Shown: positions 1 to 8,628, counted from the first letter of the stretch. The stretch: 64,000 nucleotides of DNA from Pseudomonas sp. CROZ-RG-20F-R04-15 (GCF_022662375.1 NZ_JAKNQL010000002.1:310001-374000); one strand, 5' to 3'. The notes: generated from the sequence alone by a model not told the origin. Made by a program: numbers and translations.

Positions 1-130
1 GCATGTGTTGAAAGACATTGAAGACGACTATGCCAATCCGCTGAAGTTGCTGGCGCAAGGTCTGCGGTTTATCGACCCGGTGACCGGTGAAGTGCGCGAA
101 TTCGAGAGCCGGATTACCCTGCAATGGTGA
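1..130 (+). CDS. C-terminal end of a probable RluA-family pseudouridine synthase (partial)
   Basis: Only the last 42 codons are in the window, read in the frame starting at base 2 and ending with TGA at 128-130. The visible tail ends with LRFIDPVTGEVREFES followed by RITLQW. A hydrophobic residue, then H/D-PVTGE and a short beta strand close to the C terminus is typical of RluA-type rRNA/tRNA pseudouridine synthases, which is the basis of the call. The catalytic Asp region lies upstream of the window, so activity cannot be judged. The gene is followed by a strong terminator at 159-185. Another enzyme with a similar tail is possible. Confidence 0.45.
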   Translation, partial: HVLKDIEDDYANPLKLLAQGLRFIDPVTGEVREFESRITLQW

Positions 131-158
131 CGTAAAGTCACTTTTCGAGCGCCCATGA

Positions 159-185
159 AAAAGCCCGCAATCAATGCGGGCTTTT
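159..185. terminator. Bidirectional intrinsic terminator
   Basis: A perfect 11-bp stem AAAAGCCCGCA / TGCGGGCTTTT encloses a 5-nt loop (170-174). The A and T runs flank the GC stem, so it can stop transcription from both the upstream plus-strand gene and the convergent lipoprotein gene that ends at 210. Confidence 0.85.
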
Positions 186-209
186 CTGTATCCGGTGCCG
201 ACCCAGAGC

Positions 210-431
210 TTACAGCTCTTTAACGGTACGAACCTGATCCTTGTTGATGCGGGTTTCTTTGCCGTCCAGCTGTTTGAACTCGTAGAAGCCCGAATCATCA
301 TCGTATTTCGGGGTGTCGACGGCCTGGATTTCGCGACCGTCATTCAAGGTGATCACTGTTGGCGAGGAGCAACCGGCGAGGGTGGCAAGGCCCAGTGCGA
401 GCATGAAAGTGGCGAGGGTCCGTTGAGTCAT
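210..431 (-). CDS. YgdI/YgdR-type small lipoprotein
   Basis: The protein has 73 residues with a lipoprotein signal: a hydrophobic stretch then LATLAGC, giving an acylated Cys at residue 21. After it comes a compact domain with TVITLNDGREIQAVDTPKYD and a glycine/aspartate-rich loop, typical of the YgdI/YgdR (DUF903) family, a small SH3-like fold. It is probably anchored in the outer membrane; the molecular role of the family is not established. The start at 431 is chosen because GGAG lies 7 bases upstream and the signal peptide begins there. An in-frame upstream extension to 587 would overlap mobA and bury the signal peptide, so it was not used. Confidence 0.85.
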   Translation of the reverse strand: MTQRTLATFMLALGLATLAGCSSPTVITLNDGREIQAVDTPKYDDDSGFYEFKQLDGKETRINKDQVRTVKEL

Positions 432-508
432 GGTGTGTCTCCGAATGGGAATTCTTTTGGTTACTGAGCTTGAGACGTATACAAGGCGTGAGAGTTCCTT
501 GAATGGTG

Positions 509-1111
509 TCAGTCTGACACAGTGTTGTGCGAATTTAACAGTTCGGGGGTATTGAGGTTGGCCAGGCGCGGGTCGTTGTCCGGGCATTGCAGGGCAGTGG
601 CACCGAGACTGCGCATGACGCGGCCGGGGCTGCGCTCACCGGCGTTCCAGGCATCTTCGAAGGCCGATAGAAGGGCCACCGGAATCACGCACAGCAACGG
701 TTCCCAATGTTCGTCATGGCGCAACATTAAAGGTTTTTCAGGATTCAGATTGGCAGTCTCACGCATGCTTTGCAGCAGTGCTGCGTCAATGCGCGGCACA
801 TCACAGGGCAAGACCAGCAGGTGCGTGTGGCGCGCCGCTTTCAGGCCGGCGCGAATGCCGGCCAATGGCCCTGGGAAATCGCTCTGGTCATCGACCACCA
901 GTTGATCGGCGAAGGGTGCGTAACGCTCGCGATTGCGGTTGCAGGAAATGATCAGGTCGTCAGTCATTGCACGAACCTTGCGTTGCAAATGTGCAATCAA
1001 CGGCTCACCCAGCCACTTGACCAATCCTTTGTCCTGACCGCCCATGCGTTGGCCGCGTCCGCCTGCCAGGAGCAGAATGGAGCAGGGTGGCAATTGCGTA
1101 TTCAGGGGCAT
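509..1111 (-). CDS. mobA: Molybdenum cofactor guanylyltransferase MobA
   Basis: MobA joins GMP from GTP to molybdopterin-Mo to make the MGD form of the cofactor used by DMSO-reductase-family enzymes, in the cytoplasm. The 200-residue protein carries the nucleotide-binding signature [18 protein letters not shown] near residues 14-31 and the metal-binding LPCDVPR about residue 100, both hallmarks of the MobA/NTP-transferase fold. Its length is usual for the family. It is divergent from moaB-moeA, with 81 bp between them, so the three genes form a molybdenum cofactor block. The call is firm. Confidence 0.95.
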   Translation of the reverse strand: MPLNTQLPPCSILLLAGGRGQRMGGQDKGLVKWLGEPLIAHLQRKVRAMTDDLIISCNRNRERYAPFADQLVVDDQSDFPGPLAGIRAGLKAARHTHLLVLPCDVPRIDAALLQSMRETANLNPEKPLMLRHDEHWEPLLCVIPVALLSAFEDAWNAGERSPGRVMRSLGATALQCPDNDPRLANLNTPELLNSHNTVSD

Positions 1112-1192
1112 GGCAGCTCTCCAGAGAGGCGGCGAAAAAATGAGGCGCTGTGATATAACACCGGGCTGTTTCTCCTACAACTGGACGAGCCT

Positions 1193-1732
1193 ATGAAAGC
1201 CAAGGCTGATGTACCTTTCGTGCCGCTCAATATTGCGGTGCTGACAGTCAGTGATACCCGAACTTTGGAAACCGACACCTCAGGTCAGGTCTTTGTCGAC
1301 CGTTTGACGGCGGCTGGCCACCATCTGGCAGAGCGGGTCTTGCTCAAAGATGACCTCTACAAAATTCGTGCGCAAGTCGCCAACTGGATTGCCGACGATG
1401 TCGTGCAGGTGGTGCTGATCACCGGCGGTACCGGATTCACTGGCCGCGACAGCACACCCGAAGCGGTCACCTGCCTGCTCGACAAACAGGTCGACGGGTT
1501 TGGTGAGTTGTTCCGGCAGATCTCGGTGGCCGATATCGGCACTTCGACGGTGCAGTCCCGTGCTTTGGCCGGCCTGGCCAACGGCACGCTGGTTTGCTGC
1601 CTGCCGGGCTCGACCAATGCGGTGCGTACCGGCTGGGATGGCATTCTCGGTGAGCAGTTGGACGTTCGCCACCGCCCGTGCAATTTCGTCACCCATTTGA
1701 AGCAGGCGGCGCCTTGTGAATCCCGTGGGTAA
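1193..1732 (+). CDS. moaB: Molybdenum cofactor biosynthesis protein MoaB
   Basis: The protein has 179 residues and belongs to the MoaB/MogA fold, which binds molybdopterin and is involved in its adenylylation. The family signature TGGTGFTGRDSTPEAV is at about residues 76-91, preceded by the N-terminal LTVSDTRT motif. Near the C terminus LPGSTNAVRTGW is the usual substrate-binding loop. It starts with ATG at 1193 and its last 17 bases overlap the start of moeA, so the two genes are probably translationally coupled. Confidence 0.93.
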   Translation: MKAKADVPFVPLNIAVLTVSDTRTLETDTSGQVFVDRLTAAGHHLAERVLLKDDLYKIRAQVANWIADDVVQVVLITGGTGFTGRDSTPEAVTCLLDKQVDGFGELFRQISVADIGTSTVQSRALAGLANGTLVCCLPGSTNAVRTGWDGILGEQLDVRHRPCNFVTHLKQAAPCESRG

Positions 1733-2942
1733 GCCGGGCAAGACGGGGGCACTGATGCCGGTCGAGGTGGCGCTGGCGCGTCTGCTCGAAATGGCTGAAG
1801 CCTCGGCAATTGTCGAGCATGAGTATTTGCCGCTGGCCCAGGTTCAGGGCCGGGTGCTGAGCGAGGACCTGATTTCGACGCTGGATCTGCCACCCTGGCC
1901 TAACAGCGCCATGGACGGTTATGCATTGAATCTGGCTGACTGGAATGGCCAACCGATGCCGGTCAGTCAGAAAGTATTTGCCGGTCAATCCCCCGAACCG
2001 CTGGAGCCCGGCACTTGTGCGCGGATTTTTACCGGGGCTCCGGTGCCGGCAGGTGCTGACTGTGTAGAAATGCAGGAAAACGCTGAGGTTCAAGCCGACG
2101 CATTGGTGTGCTTCCTGGAACCGATGAAGGCCGGGCAGAACATCCGCCCGCAGGGCCAGGAAACCACCGTCGGGGAGCTGATTCTGCCTGCTGGCACTCG
2201 ATTGGGTCCGATCGAGCAGGGATTGGCTGCATCGTTGGGCTGCGCCGGACTGAAGGTGGTGCGCAAAGTGCGAGTCGCGGTGATTTCCACCGGCGATGAG
2301 TTGGTCGAACCAGGCCAGGCACTGGGGCCGGGTCAGATATACAACAGCAATCGGGTGTTGCTGTGCAGTTGGTTGCAACGTCTGGGCTGCGAGGTGGTCG
2401 ACGCCGGTATTCTTCCGGATGATCTGGCCGCTACGCGTGCCCGTCTGGGTGAATTGCAGGATGTTGATCTGATTCTTTCCACCGGTGGCGTCTCGGTGGG
2501 TGAGGCGGATTTTCTGGGGATCGCCTTGCGCGAAGAAGGTGAACTGGCCCTCTGGAAGCTGGCGATCAAGCCCGGCAAGCCGTTGACGTTTGGGCATTTC
2601 CGCGACGTGCCGGTCATTGGTTTGCCCGGGAATCCGGCGTCAACATTGGTGACCTTTGCGCTGCTCACTCGGCCTTACCTGTTACGCCGTCAGGGTGTGC
2701 GGGACGTCGAGCCGCTGAAGTTCACTGTGCCGGCCGGTTTTGTCTGGCCGGTGGCAGGCAATCGACGCGAATATCTGCGTGGTCGTCTGGAACAAGGACG
2801 GGCGACTGTTTATCGCAATCAGAGCTCAGGCGTACTGCGTAGCGCCGCGTGGGCAGATGGGTTGGTCGAAGTACTCGAAGGTCGCACGTTGAACGAAGGA
2901 GACGAAGTTGCCTTCATTCCGCTGAGTGATCTGCTGGACTGA
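1716..2942 (+). CDS. moeA: Molybdopterin molybdenumtransferase MoeA
   Basis: MoeA inserts molybdenum into adenylylated molybdopterin. In the 408-residue protein I see the N-terminal PPWPNSAMDGYAL motif, the middle MoCF-binding domain with STGDELVEPGQ and STGGVSVGEADF, and GLPGNPASTLVTF near residue 310, followed by the C-terminal domain IV. The GTG at 1716 overlaps the moaB stop; an internal ATG at 1755 (MPVEVALARLL) is an alternative start with a G-rich stretch upstream and would shorten the protein by 13 residues. The operon order moaB-moeA opposite mobA fits the role. Confidence 0.93.
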   Translation: MNPVGKPGKTGALMPVEVALARLLEMAEASAIVEHEYLPLAQVQGRVLSEDLISTLDLPPWPNSAMDGYALNLADWNGQPMPVSQKVFAGQSPEPLEPGTCARIFTGAPVPAGADCVEMQENAEVQADALVCFLEPMKAGQNIRPQGQETTVGELILPAGTRLGPIEQGLAASLGCAGLKVVRKVRVAVISTGDELVEPGQALGPGQIYNSNRVLLCSWLQRLGCEVVDAGILPDDLAATRARLGELQDVDLILSTGGVSVGEADFLGIALREEGELALWKLAIKPGKPLTFGHFRDVPVIGLPGNPASTLVTFALLTRPYLLRRQGVRDVEPLKFTVPAGFVWPVAGNRREYLRGRLEQGRATVYRNQSSGVLRSAAWADGLVEVLEGRTLNEGDEVAFIPLSDLLD

Positions 2943-3015
2943 TCGCGGTCCCGCAAATGCAGGCGTCGGCTGACTCAGGCGGCGCCTGCGATGACTCATT
3001 CGTCAGTTGCTGATC

Positions 3016-3393
3016 TCAGTTGCTGATCAATGTCACAAGCTGGTCGAATCGGCTGTTGGCCACCCAACCCAGCAATCCCAGAATTACTGCCGTTGCGCCT
3101 GCCGAGTAGGCAAGCCGGTGTTTGATCGTTCTGACATCACCGCGGATTTCGTCCATGTCCCGTCGTAGATATTTGAGATGGGTTTCCAGCTCGGTTACTC
3201 GAGGTTCCATATCAACTTCTCCGGTAGCTCTGGCGCTGCTTTTGAATTCGGACTTTTGATTCGAGCGACTTTCGACGAGAGGGCCGACCGGGCTCACTGG
3301 CATTCTTGCTTCATGACTTGGCATGGAAGCATCCACCGGTTGTTTCGAATGTTCGCTTGCGACCTGTTCCAGCTCTTGAACTGACAAGAGCAT
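3016..3393 (-). CDS. Small membrane-anchored coiled-coil protein of unknown function
   Basis: I do not recognise a named family. The 125-residue frame has a polar N-terminal half, then a heptad-like helix (VTELETHLKYLRRDMDEIRG, about residues 65-84, continuing to HRL), one transmembrane helix (AGATAVILGLLGWVA), and a short tail. The start is uncertain: the best Shine-Dalgarno (GGAGAAG, 3216-3222) precedes an internal ATG at 3210, which would give a 64-residue protein made of just the coiled coil plus membrane helix; the ATG at 3393 has no clear ribosome site. The N-terminal segment RMPVSPVGPLVESR looks protein-like, so the long form is listed. It converges on moeA. Confidence 0.6.
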   Translation of the reverse strand: MLLSVQELEQVASEHSKQPVDASMPSHEARMPVSPVGPLVESRSNQKSEFKSSARATGEVDMEPRVTELETHLKYLRRDMDEIRGDVRTIKHRLAYSAGATAVILGLLGWVANSRFDQLVTLISN

Positions 3394-3637
3394 TGGGGGT
3401 GTATCCGCTCATTACATGCACGTCCTTGTGTATTGGATTGAAGATTGATATCGCCAGCACACGGTGACCCAATGCTCGGACCGGGTCAATTAAGCCGTTT
3501 CCGCATGTTTTGTAAGAAAAAATACCGCTGTGTAGGACGGCCGCGCCAGAAGGCTGAATTAATTGTGATTTCCACGGCTTTTTTGTCTGCGGCAGCGGTC
3601 AAGATGTCTCAACTGATTCGATTTGTGGAGTGACGTA

Positions 3638-4555
3638 ATGACTGAACGCCGAGCGCTATTGATTCTGCATGGCAAGCAGGCTCTCAACGAGGCGGTTAGA
3701 ACTGCCGTCGAGGACAAGCGTAAACAGGGCTGGGAACTGGCCGTACGCCTGACCTGGGAGGCAGGGGATGCTCAGCGTTGGGTCGAACAGGCATTGGCGG
3801 ACGGCTACACAAAGATCATTGCCGGTGGTGGAGATGGCACGTTGCGCGATATTGCCGAAGCGCTCGCGGCGCATCCGGGCAAAGCCAGCCTGGTGCTTTT
3901 ACCCTTGGGCACCGCCAACGACTTTTCCCGCGCGGCCGGTGTGCCACTGGAGCCCTCCGAGGCACTCGAACTGCTTGATGTACCGCCGCGCGACATCGAT
4001 TTGGGCGAGGTGGGCGGGCAGATTTTCCTCAACATGGCCACCGGTGGTTTCGGCAGCCAGGTTACGGCCAATACCTCTGAGGACCTGAAAAAGGTGCTCG
4101 GTGGTGCTGCCTATCTGTTCACCGGTTTGTCACGGTTCAGCGAGCTGCATGCCGCTTACGGTGAACTTCAGGGCCCGGACTTTCACTGGCGTGGCGAGTT
4201 GCTGGCGCTGGGCATCGGCAATGGTCGTCAGGCCGGTGGCGGGCACGTATTGTGTCCAGAGGCGCTGGCCGATGATGGTTTGCTTGATATCAGTATCCTG
4301 CCGGCACCACAGGAGCTGGTGGGCACATTGAAGACGCTGCTCAGCGATGGTTTCGGGATCGACAACATGTTTGTGCGAACCCGTTTGCCTTGGGTCGAAA
4401 TCAAGGTCGCCGAGGGGCTCTGCATCAATCTTGATGGCGAACCGCTGGAGGGCGACAACATGCGGTTTGAAGCGCGTCCGGCAGCGTTGCGCGTGCATTT
4501 GCCGGAGCATTCTCCATTGTTGGGCGGCGCCGGATTGGTCAGTCGTCCAGGCTGA
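3638..4555 (+). CDS. yegS: YegS-type lipid kinase
   Basis: The 305-residue protein belongs to the diacylglycerol-kinase catalytic family, which phosphorylates a lipid head group using ATP. The nucleotide-binding GGGDGTL motif is at about residues 63-69, with LPLGTANDFSRA about 30 residues later and a C-terminal NLDGEPL, all typical of YegS/BmrU kinases. ATG at 3638 has GGAG 8 bases upstream; a GTG five codons earlier is open but has no ribosome site. The last 17 bp overlap the 3' end of the convergent response regulator gene. Confidence 0.9.
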   Translation: MTERRALLILHGKQALNEAVRTAVEDKRKQGWELAVRLTWEAGDAQRWVEQALADGYTKIIAGGGDGTLRDIAEALAAHPGKASLVLLPLGTANDFSRAAGVPLEPSEALELLDVPPRDIDLGEVGGQIFLNMATGGFGSQVTANTSEDLKKVLGGAAYLFTGLSRFSELHAAYGELQGPDFHWRGELLALGIGNGRQAGGGHVLCPEALADDGLLDISILPAPQELVGTLKTLLSDGFGIDNMFVRTRLPWVEIKVAEGLCINLDGEPLEGDNMRFEARPAALRVHLPEHSPLLGGAGLVSRPG

Positions 4556-5198
4556 TGATCTGTTCGCGCACGGCGAACAGCACCAGGCCGGCCACGTCGT
4601 AGATTTGCAGGCGCTTCATGATCTGTGAGCGATGGGTCTCGACAGTCTTGATGCTTAGCCCAAGGCCGTTGGCTATTTCCCTAGTGGATTTTCCGCGCAC
4701 GATCAAGCGCAGGATCTCCAGTTGTCGGGCGGTCAGATTGTGCGAGTCGGCGATTTCCGGCTGCTGCTTCTGATTGCGCGTCAGAGCCTGATTGATCACG
4801 GTATGGGCGATGGCCGGGCTCAAATAGCGCTCGTTGTTGCGCAAGGCTTCCAGCGCATGTTCGAGTTCGGTGGCCGTCGTGTCCTTGAGCAGGTAGCCAT
4901 GGGCGCCGGATTCCAGGGCCTGCATGATCAGCGCCGGATCGGTATGCATCGAGAGGATCAGCACCTTGCTCTGCGGACGCACTCGCTTGAGTCGTTGCAG
5001 GGCTTCCAGGCCACTGGTTTCTTTCATCGAGATATCCAGCAAGACGATGTCCGGACTCAATTGCTCGACCATTTCGAGCAGTTGCGAACCGTCATTGGCC
5101 TCGCCAATCACCGCGTAACCGGGAATATCCAGTACCAGAGCGCGCACGCCGGCCCTGATCAGCGAGTGGTCATCCACCAGAAGTAAGTTGCAAGTCAA
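4539..5198 (-). CDS. LuxR/NarL-type response regulator
   Basis: The 219-residue protein has a receiver domain (phospho-acceptor Asp55 in VLLDISM, acidic pocket VDD at 8-10, conserved Lys in LLKDTTA) and a C-terminal LuxR helix-turn-helix (LTARQLEILRLIVRGKSTRE and IKTVETHRSQIMKRL). It acts in the cytoplasm as a DNA-binding output for a kinase. Its ATG overlaps the stop of the upstream histidine kinase by 4 bp, so they are a cognate pair. The regulon is not evident from the neighbours. It resembles ErdR/AgmR-like regulators, but this is not enough for a name. Confidence 0.92.
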   Translation of the reverse strand: MTCNLLLVDDHSLIRAGVRALVLDIPGYAVIGEANDGSQLLEMVEQLSPDIVLLDISMKETSGLEALQRLKRVRPQSKVLILSMHTDPALIMQALESGAHGYLLKDTTATELEHALEALRNNERYLSPAIAHTVINQALTRNQKQQPEIADSHNLTARQLEILRLIVRGKSTREIANGLGLSIKTVETHRSQIMKRLQIYDVAGLVLFAVREQIISLDD

Positions 5199-6088
5199 CG
5201 CATAACCTTATTCGTACTGGCCCGCTCGAGTGCGCGAGGCGCCCAGGGGAAGAGTGCTTCGATTTGAGTGCCTTTGCCCGGTTCGCTGATGACGTTCAGG
5301 GTGCCACCCAGTTGCTCGATTCGTTCGGCCATCCCGGCCATGCCTCGTTGTCCTTCACGACCCGGATTGGCGGCCGGGGCGAATCCCAGGCCGTCATCGC
5401 TGATCAGCAACGTCAGGCCTTCAGGCAGACGTTGCACGCGTATCACCAGGTTTTTCGCCTGTGCGTGACGCAGGATATTGGTAACAGCCTCCTGGGTGAT
5501 GCGAAAGGCGGCCACCGCCATTTCTTCCGGGATACCGTTAAGGCGCTGCTGGCAATCAAGGCTCCAGTGCACGCTGCTGTTGGTCAGTGTCTTGAGCAGA
5601 TGCGCACGCAGGCTGGCTTCAAGTCCCAGGCTGGTCAATTGACGTGGATTGAGAATGGCCGAGACGTCGCGCACTTTGTTAAGGGTTTCTTCCAGGGTGT
5701 CGCACAACACCGTGCATTGTTCCTGCAAGTCAGCCGGCATGCGTCGCTTGAGCCACTCGCTCTGCAGTTTGGCGGCCGTCAGCAACTGGCCGATATCGTC
5801 GTGCAGTTCGCGGCTGAGGCGATGGCGTTCGTTTTCCTGGACTTCCAGCAGACGGTCAGCGAGCTCCTGCGGCTGAAACTTGATCGATTTGCGCGACAGC
5901 CGATATTGCACCCAGACACACGCGGTAGCCGCAATGTCGAGCAACAGCAGTCCAAGGCAAAGTGGAGTTGAAAGACCGTAGGTCAGCAGGCTGCCAAGCG
6001 TTGCCGCGACACACAGTATGAGTGTGAACCGGCGTGCATTTTCCCGGGAGGGTGGCCATGTAGTGATTGACTTGAGGCTGGCGTACAT
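5195..6088 (-). CDS. NarL-family sensor histidine kinase
   Basis: The protein (297 residues from the ATG at 6088) has two hydrophobic segments near the N terminus (LILCVAATLGSLLTYGL and LCLGLLLLDIAATACVW), a HisKA_3 dimerisation region with the phospho-acceptor His in SRELHDDIGQLL, and a C-terminal HATPase domain (EAVTNILRHA, DDGLGF, GMAGM). There is almost no periplasmic loop, so it probably senses a membrane or intracellular cue. A TTG five codons upstream (6103) is an alternative start; neither has a good ribosome site. It is the first gene of an operon with the response regulator. Confidence 0.9.
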   Translation of the reverse strand: MYASLKSITTWPPSRENARRFTLILCVAATLGSLLTYGLSTPLCLGLLLLDIAATACVWVQYRLSRKSIKFQPQELADRLLEVQENERHRLSRELHDDIGQLLTAAKLQSEWLKRRMPADLQEQCTVLCDTLEETLNKVRDVSAILNPRQLTSLGLEASLRAHLLKTLTNSSVHWSLDCQQRLNGIPEEMAVAAFRITQEAVTNILRHAQAKNLVIRVQRLPEGLTLLISDDGLGFAPAANPGREGQRGMAGMAERIEQLGGTLNVISEPGKGTQIEALFPWAPRALERASTNKVMR

Positions 6089-6103
6089 AACGGATGGAGC
6101 CAA

Positions 6104-6576
6104 TGGATGTTCGCTGCGGGCAGACCGGCCGGAGGCTGACGGGTCTCTGTCTGAAAATGCTGTCGATTATGTTATTGATTTCAACGCGGTTCAGTGAACG
6201 TATTGATCGCCTGCTTAAGCAGATAGCGCTATTTGAAGTCACTGTGCCATTAATTTGAAAGCAACTAGTGCGCGGCATAATACCACTTAAGATACCGTTG
6301 GTCGCGTTTGCTATATATGTCCATTGAGTCAGGAAACAGGCGATATTGGACTCAAGTTCCATAATGGAAAAAAGCCGGATTTATTGTGTGCGAGAGATGT
6401 CGGTGTTGCCTGAAAGTGTGCTTGTTTACACACAGGCAAACCCTGAGGCCGGCAGAAAATATTCGAGTCTGTCAAAGCTGATTATTTAATTTTGCTTGTC
6501 GCTGGCAGGTATGAACTATCCAATTACGACATCAACGTTTGAGTTCAAAATACCTGCGCGGGGTACAAGGGGCAGT
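6104..6576. other. AT-rich intergenic region without a supported gene
   Basis: About 470 bp between the kinase start and the next gene stop is clearly richer in A+T than the neighbours, especially 6160-6560. It should hold the promoter of the kinase operon. A 41-codon frame (6364-6489) and longer antisense frames exist, but none has a ribosome site plus codon bias, so no gene is called. Confidence 0.5.
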
Positions 6577-7044
6577 TCAGGCTTGTCCCGAGTAGGGCAG
6601 TTGAGGCAAACGTTTGCCCGACAGCGGTGGCTGCAGCTGGCTCTGACCGACCTGGAAGGCGAATGCTTCAATCAGCGAAGTCTGTTCGCTTTCATCGAGG
6701 CTCAGTAGCCCGGTCTTCTGATCGACCAGTTCAAGCTGCCAGGCCATCAGCGTGAAGCAATCCTGCAATGCTTGCAGGGCTTGTTCGTGAAGGTCGACGT
6801 GATCCTGGTTCAGATTGAGCAGGCTGTAAATGTGCAGGGAAAACTCGGAAATCGCCTCCAGCGCAAGGGCTTCAGCGCGGCGTGCGAGCTTGAGGAGGGT
6901 ATTGAGCATGCACTCGATGGCGTCCTTGTCATTGCTGATCAGTTGCAGATGGCTGAGGCATTCTTCGGACTTGGCCAGGAGTTGTTCGGCCTCGACCAGG
7001 AATTCGGGGAAGCGTTGTACCCACTCTTTGCGGTCCATTGGCAT
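6577..7044 (-). CDS. All-helical protein of unknown function next to cheV
   Basis: The 155-residue protein begins with MPMDRKEWVQRFPEFLVEAE and is predicted to be almost all helical through residue 125. Helical arrangement and a leading segment with EFLVEAEQLL recall Hpt/CheA P1 bundles, but I see no HxxKG phospho-acceptor motif, so a phosphotransfer role is not supported. The ATG at 7044 is chosen for its GGAG ribosome site 6 bases upstream; longer in-frame extensions to 7227 lack one. It is divergent from cheV, which is the only functional hint. I do not recognise a family. Confidence 0.7.
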   Translation of the reverse strand: MPMDRKEWVQRFPEFLVEAEQLLAKSEECLSHLQLISNDKDAIECMLNTLLKLARRAEALALEAISEFSLHIYSLLNLNQDHVDLHEQALQALQDCFTLMAWQLELVDQKTGLLSLDESEQTSLIEAFAFQVGQSQLQPPLSGKRLPQLPYSGQA

Positions 7045-7429
7045 GCTTATCTCCACCACGTCATGTCTGATGAGGGAATGCCGTGTGTGGCGACGATCAT
7101 GAATCGTCGGGAGATCGCGCCCAGACGTGCAGGTGCACAGGCTGAGGGGTTCCAGAGGGGTTGTTTCCACTGAACTGCGATCGCACACAATAGCCTGACT
7201 CCGTTCATGCAATGAGAATGGCGTCACATTAATGGCTATTGGATATTGCGAATATCAGGTTGGGCCTGATTGTTACTAGGGGAATCCCTTAGGCGCGGGA
7301 ACCTAACGTGCAAACCGAGGTCGCGCCGCAGAGAATGTAGCAGATGAAAATCACTGCGCCAGTAAAGCATGATGTTAATGTGACATCAATGCCCGTTCAT
7401 GGCATTTTTGAGCGGGTCTGGCATGGCAA

Positions 7430-7456
7430 TCAAGAACCGCCATTTGCCGCCGATAA
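7430..7456 (+). promoter_or_regulatory. FliA (sigma-28)-type promoter for cheV
   Basis: TCAAG at 7430-7434 and GCCGATAA at 7449-7456 match the Pseudomonas flagellar sigma factor consensus. Counting from TCAA, 15 bases separate the two elements. It lies 43 bp before the cheV ATG, suggesting expression with late flagellar/chemotaxis genes. Confidence 0.7.
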
Positions 7457-7498
7457 CCTCACATAGTGAATTCATCAGAACAAGCCCAGGAGTCATTG

Positions 7499-8434
7499 AT
7501 GGCCGGCATTCTCGACACGGTAGACCAACGCACGCAACTGGTGGGTGAGAATCGCCTGGAAATTCTCATGTTTCGACTGGCCGGGCGTCAGTTGTTCGCG
7601 ATCAACGTGTTCAAGGTTCAGGAGGTGCTGCAACTGCCGAAGCTGACCTTGATGCCCCAGCGTCACCCGTTTGTCTGCGGTGTGGTCAATCTGCGCGGGC
7701 AGACCTTGCCGGTGATCGATCTGTCGCAAGCGATCGGCATGCGCCCATTGGTGCCGGGGCCGAACAGCACGATCATCGTCACCGAGTACAACCGCTCGGT
7801 GCAGGCCTTCCTCGTCGGCGGTGTGGACCGCATCGTCAACATGAACTGGGAAGCCATTCTGCCGCCGCCAACCAGCGCCGGGCGTCAGCATTATCTGACC
7901 GCGATCAGCAAAGTCGATGATCAACTGGTGGAAATCATCGACGTCGAAAAAGTTCTCGCTGAAATCGTCCCGTACAACGCCAAGGTCTCGCGGGAAAAGC
8001 TCGAAGACCCGGTGCTGGAACGTGCCCGTGGCCGCGAAGTGCTGCTGGTGGACGACTCCAACGTCGCGCTCTCGCAATTGCGTGACACCCTCGGCCAGCT
8101 CGGCGTGAAAATGCACATCGCCAGCGATGGTCTGAAGGCGCTGAACATGCTCAAGGCCTGGGCCGATACCGGCGTCAACATGACCGACAAGCTGCTGATG
8201 ATTTTCACCGATGCGGAAATGCCGGAAATGGATGGCTATCGCCTGACCACCGAAATTCGCAACGACCCGCGTCTGCGTGGCCTGTACGTGGTGCTGCATA
8301 CTTCGTTGTCCGGCAGTTTCAACGATTCGATGGTGAAGAAGGTCGGTTGCGACAACTTCCTCTCCAAGTTCCAGCCGGACAAACTGGTCGACGTGGTTCG
8401 CCAGCGTCTGATGCTCGACGAAGTTCCGGCCTGA
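7499..8434 (+). CDS. cheV: Chemotaxis coupling protein CheV
   Basis: CheV joins a CheW-like coupling domain to a receiver domain and links chemoreceptors to CheA. In this 311-residue protein the CheW part spans about residues 15-160 (IFxVQEVLQLP-type start, VCGVVNLRGQTLPVIDL), and the receiver about 180-305 with EVLLVDDSNVA, phospho-acceptor Asp in FTDAEMPEMDG, and a Lys in LSKFQPDKL. ATG 7499 has AGGAG 7 bases upstream; an ATT/GTG-type extension upstream is unlikely. It is monocistronic, with a FliA-type promoter at 7430. The genome probably has further cheV copies. Confidence 0.93.
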   Translation: MAGILDTVDQRTQLVGENRLEILMFRLAGRQLFAINVFKVQEVLQLPKLTLMPQRHPFVCGVVNLRGQTLPVIDLSQAIGMRPLVPGPNSTIIVTEYNRSVQAFLVGGVDRIVNMNWEAILPPPTSAGRQHYLTAISKVDDQLVEIIDVEKVLAEIVPYNAKVSREKLEDPVLERARGREVLLVDDSNVALSQLRDTLGQLGVKMHIASDGLKALNMLKAWADTGVNMTDKLLMIFTDAEMPEMDGYRLTTEIRNDPRLRGLYVVLHTSLSGSFNDSMVKKVGCDNFLSKFQPDKLVDVVRQRLMLDEVPA

Positions 8435-8451
8435 TCATTACCCCCGCAAAT

Positions 8452-8545
8452 CCTGTGAGTGCGAGCCTGCTCGCGATGGTGGAATCAACGTCGACATCTT
8501 TGTTGAACGGAACACCGCTTTCGCGAGCAGGCTCGCTCCCACAGT
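8452..8545. repeat. REPIN (paired inverted REP, GCGAGC family)
   Basis: Two REP arms in inverted orientation, GCGAGCCTGCTCGCGA on the left and TCGCGAGCAGGCTCGC on the right, are separated by about 45 bp. Outer ends match TGTGGGAGCGAG/CTCGCTCCCACA. It lies between cheV and the MOSC gene. Confidence 0.85.
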
Positions 8546-8628
8546 GGATTGGCGTTGCACAAAACTCTGGCTTTGATTCCTGATCAAGCTCGTATAGGGT
8601 GGCGTTTTTATCCTCCAGGGAGCTGGCC

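Noticed and set aside
2959..2989. Inverted repeat GCAGGCG/CGCCTGC after moeA as a terminator
   Set aside because: The stem has a 17-nt loop and no T run, so it does not meet the pattern of an intrinsic terminator.
5856..6362. 168-codon minus-strand frame overlapping the kinase start
   Set aside because: It is out of frame with the kinase and covers AT-rich intergenic DNA without coding bias.
6364..6489. 41-codon plus-strand frame in the AT-rich gap
   Set aside because: No ribosome site and no recognisable features; could occur by chance.
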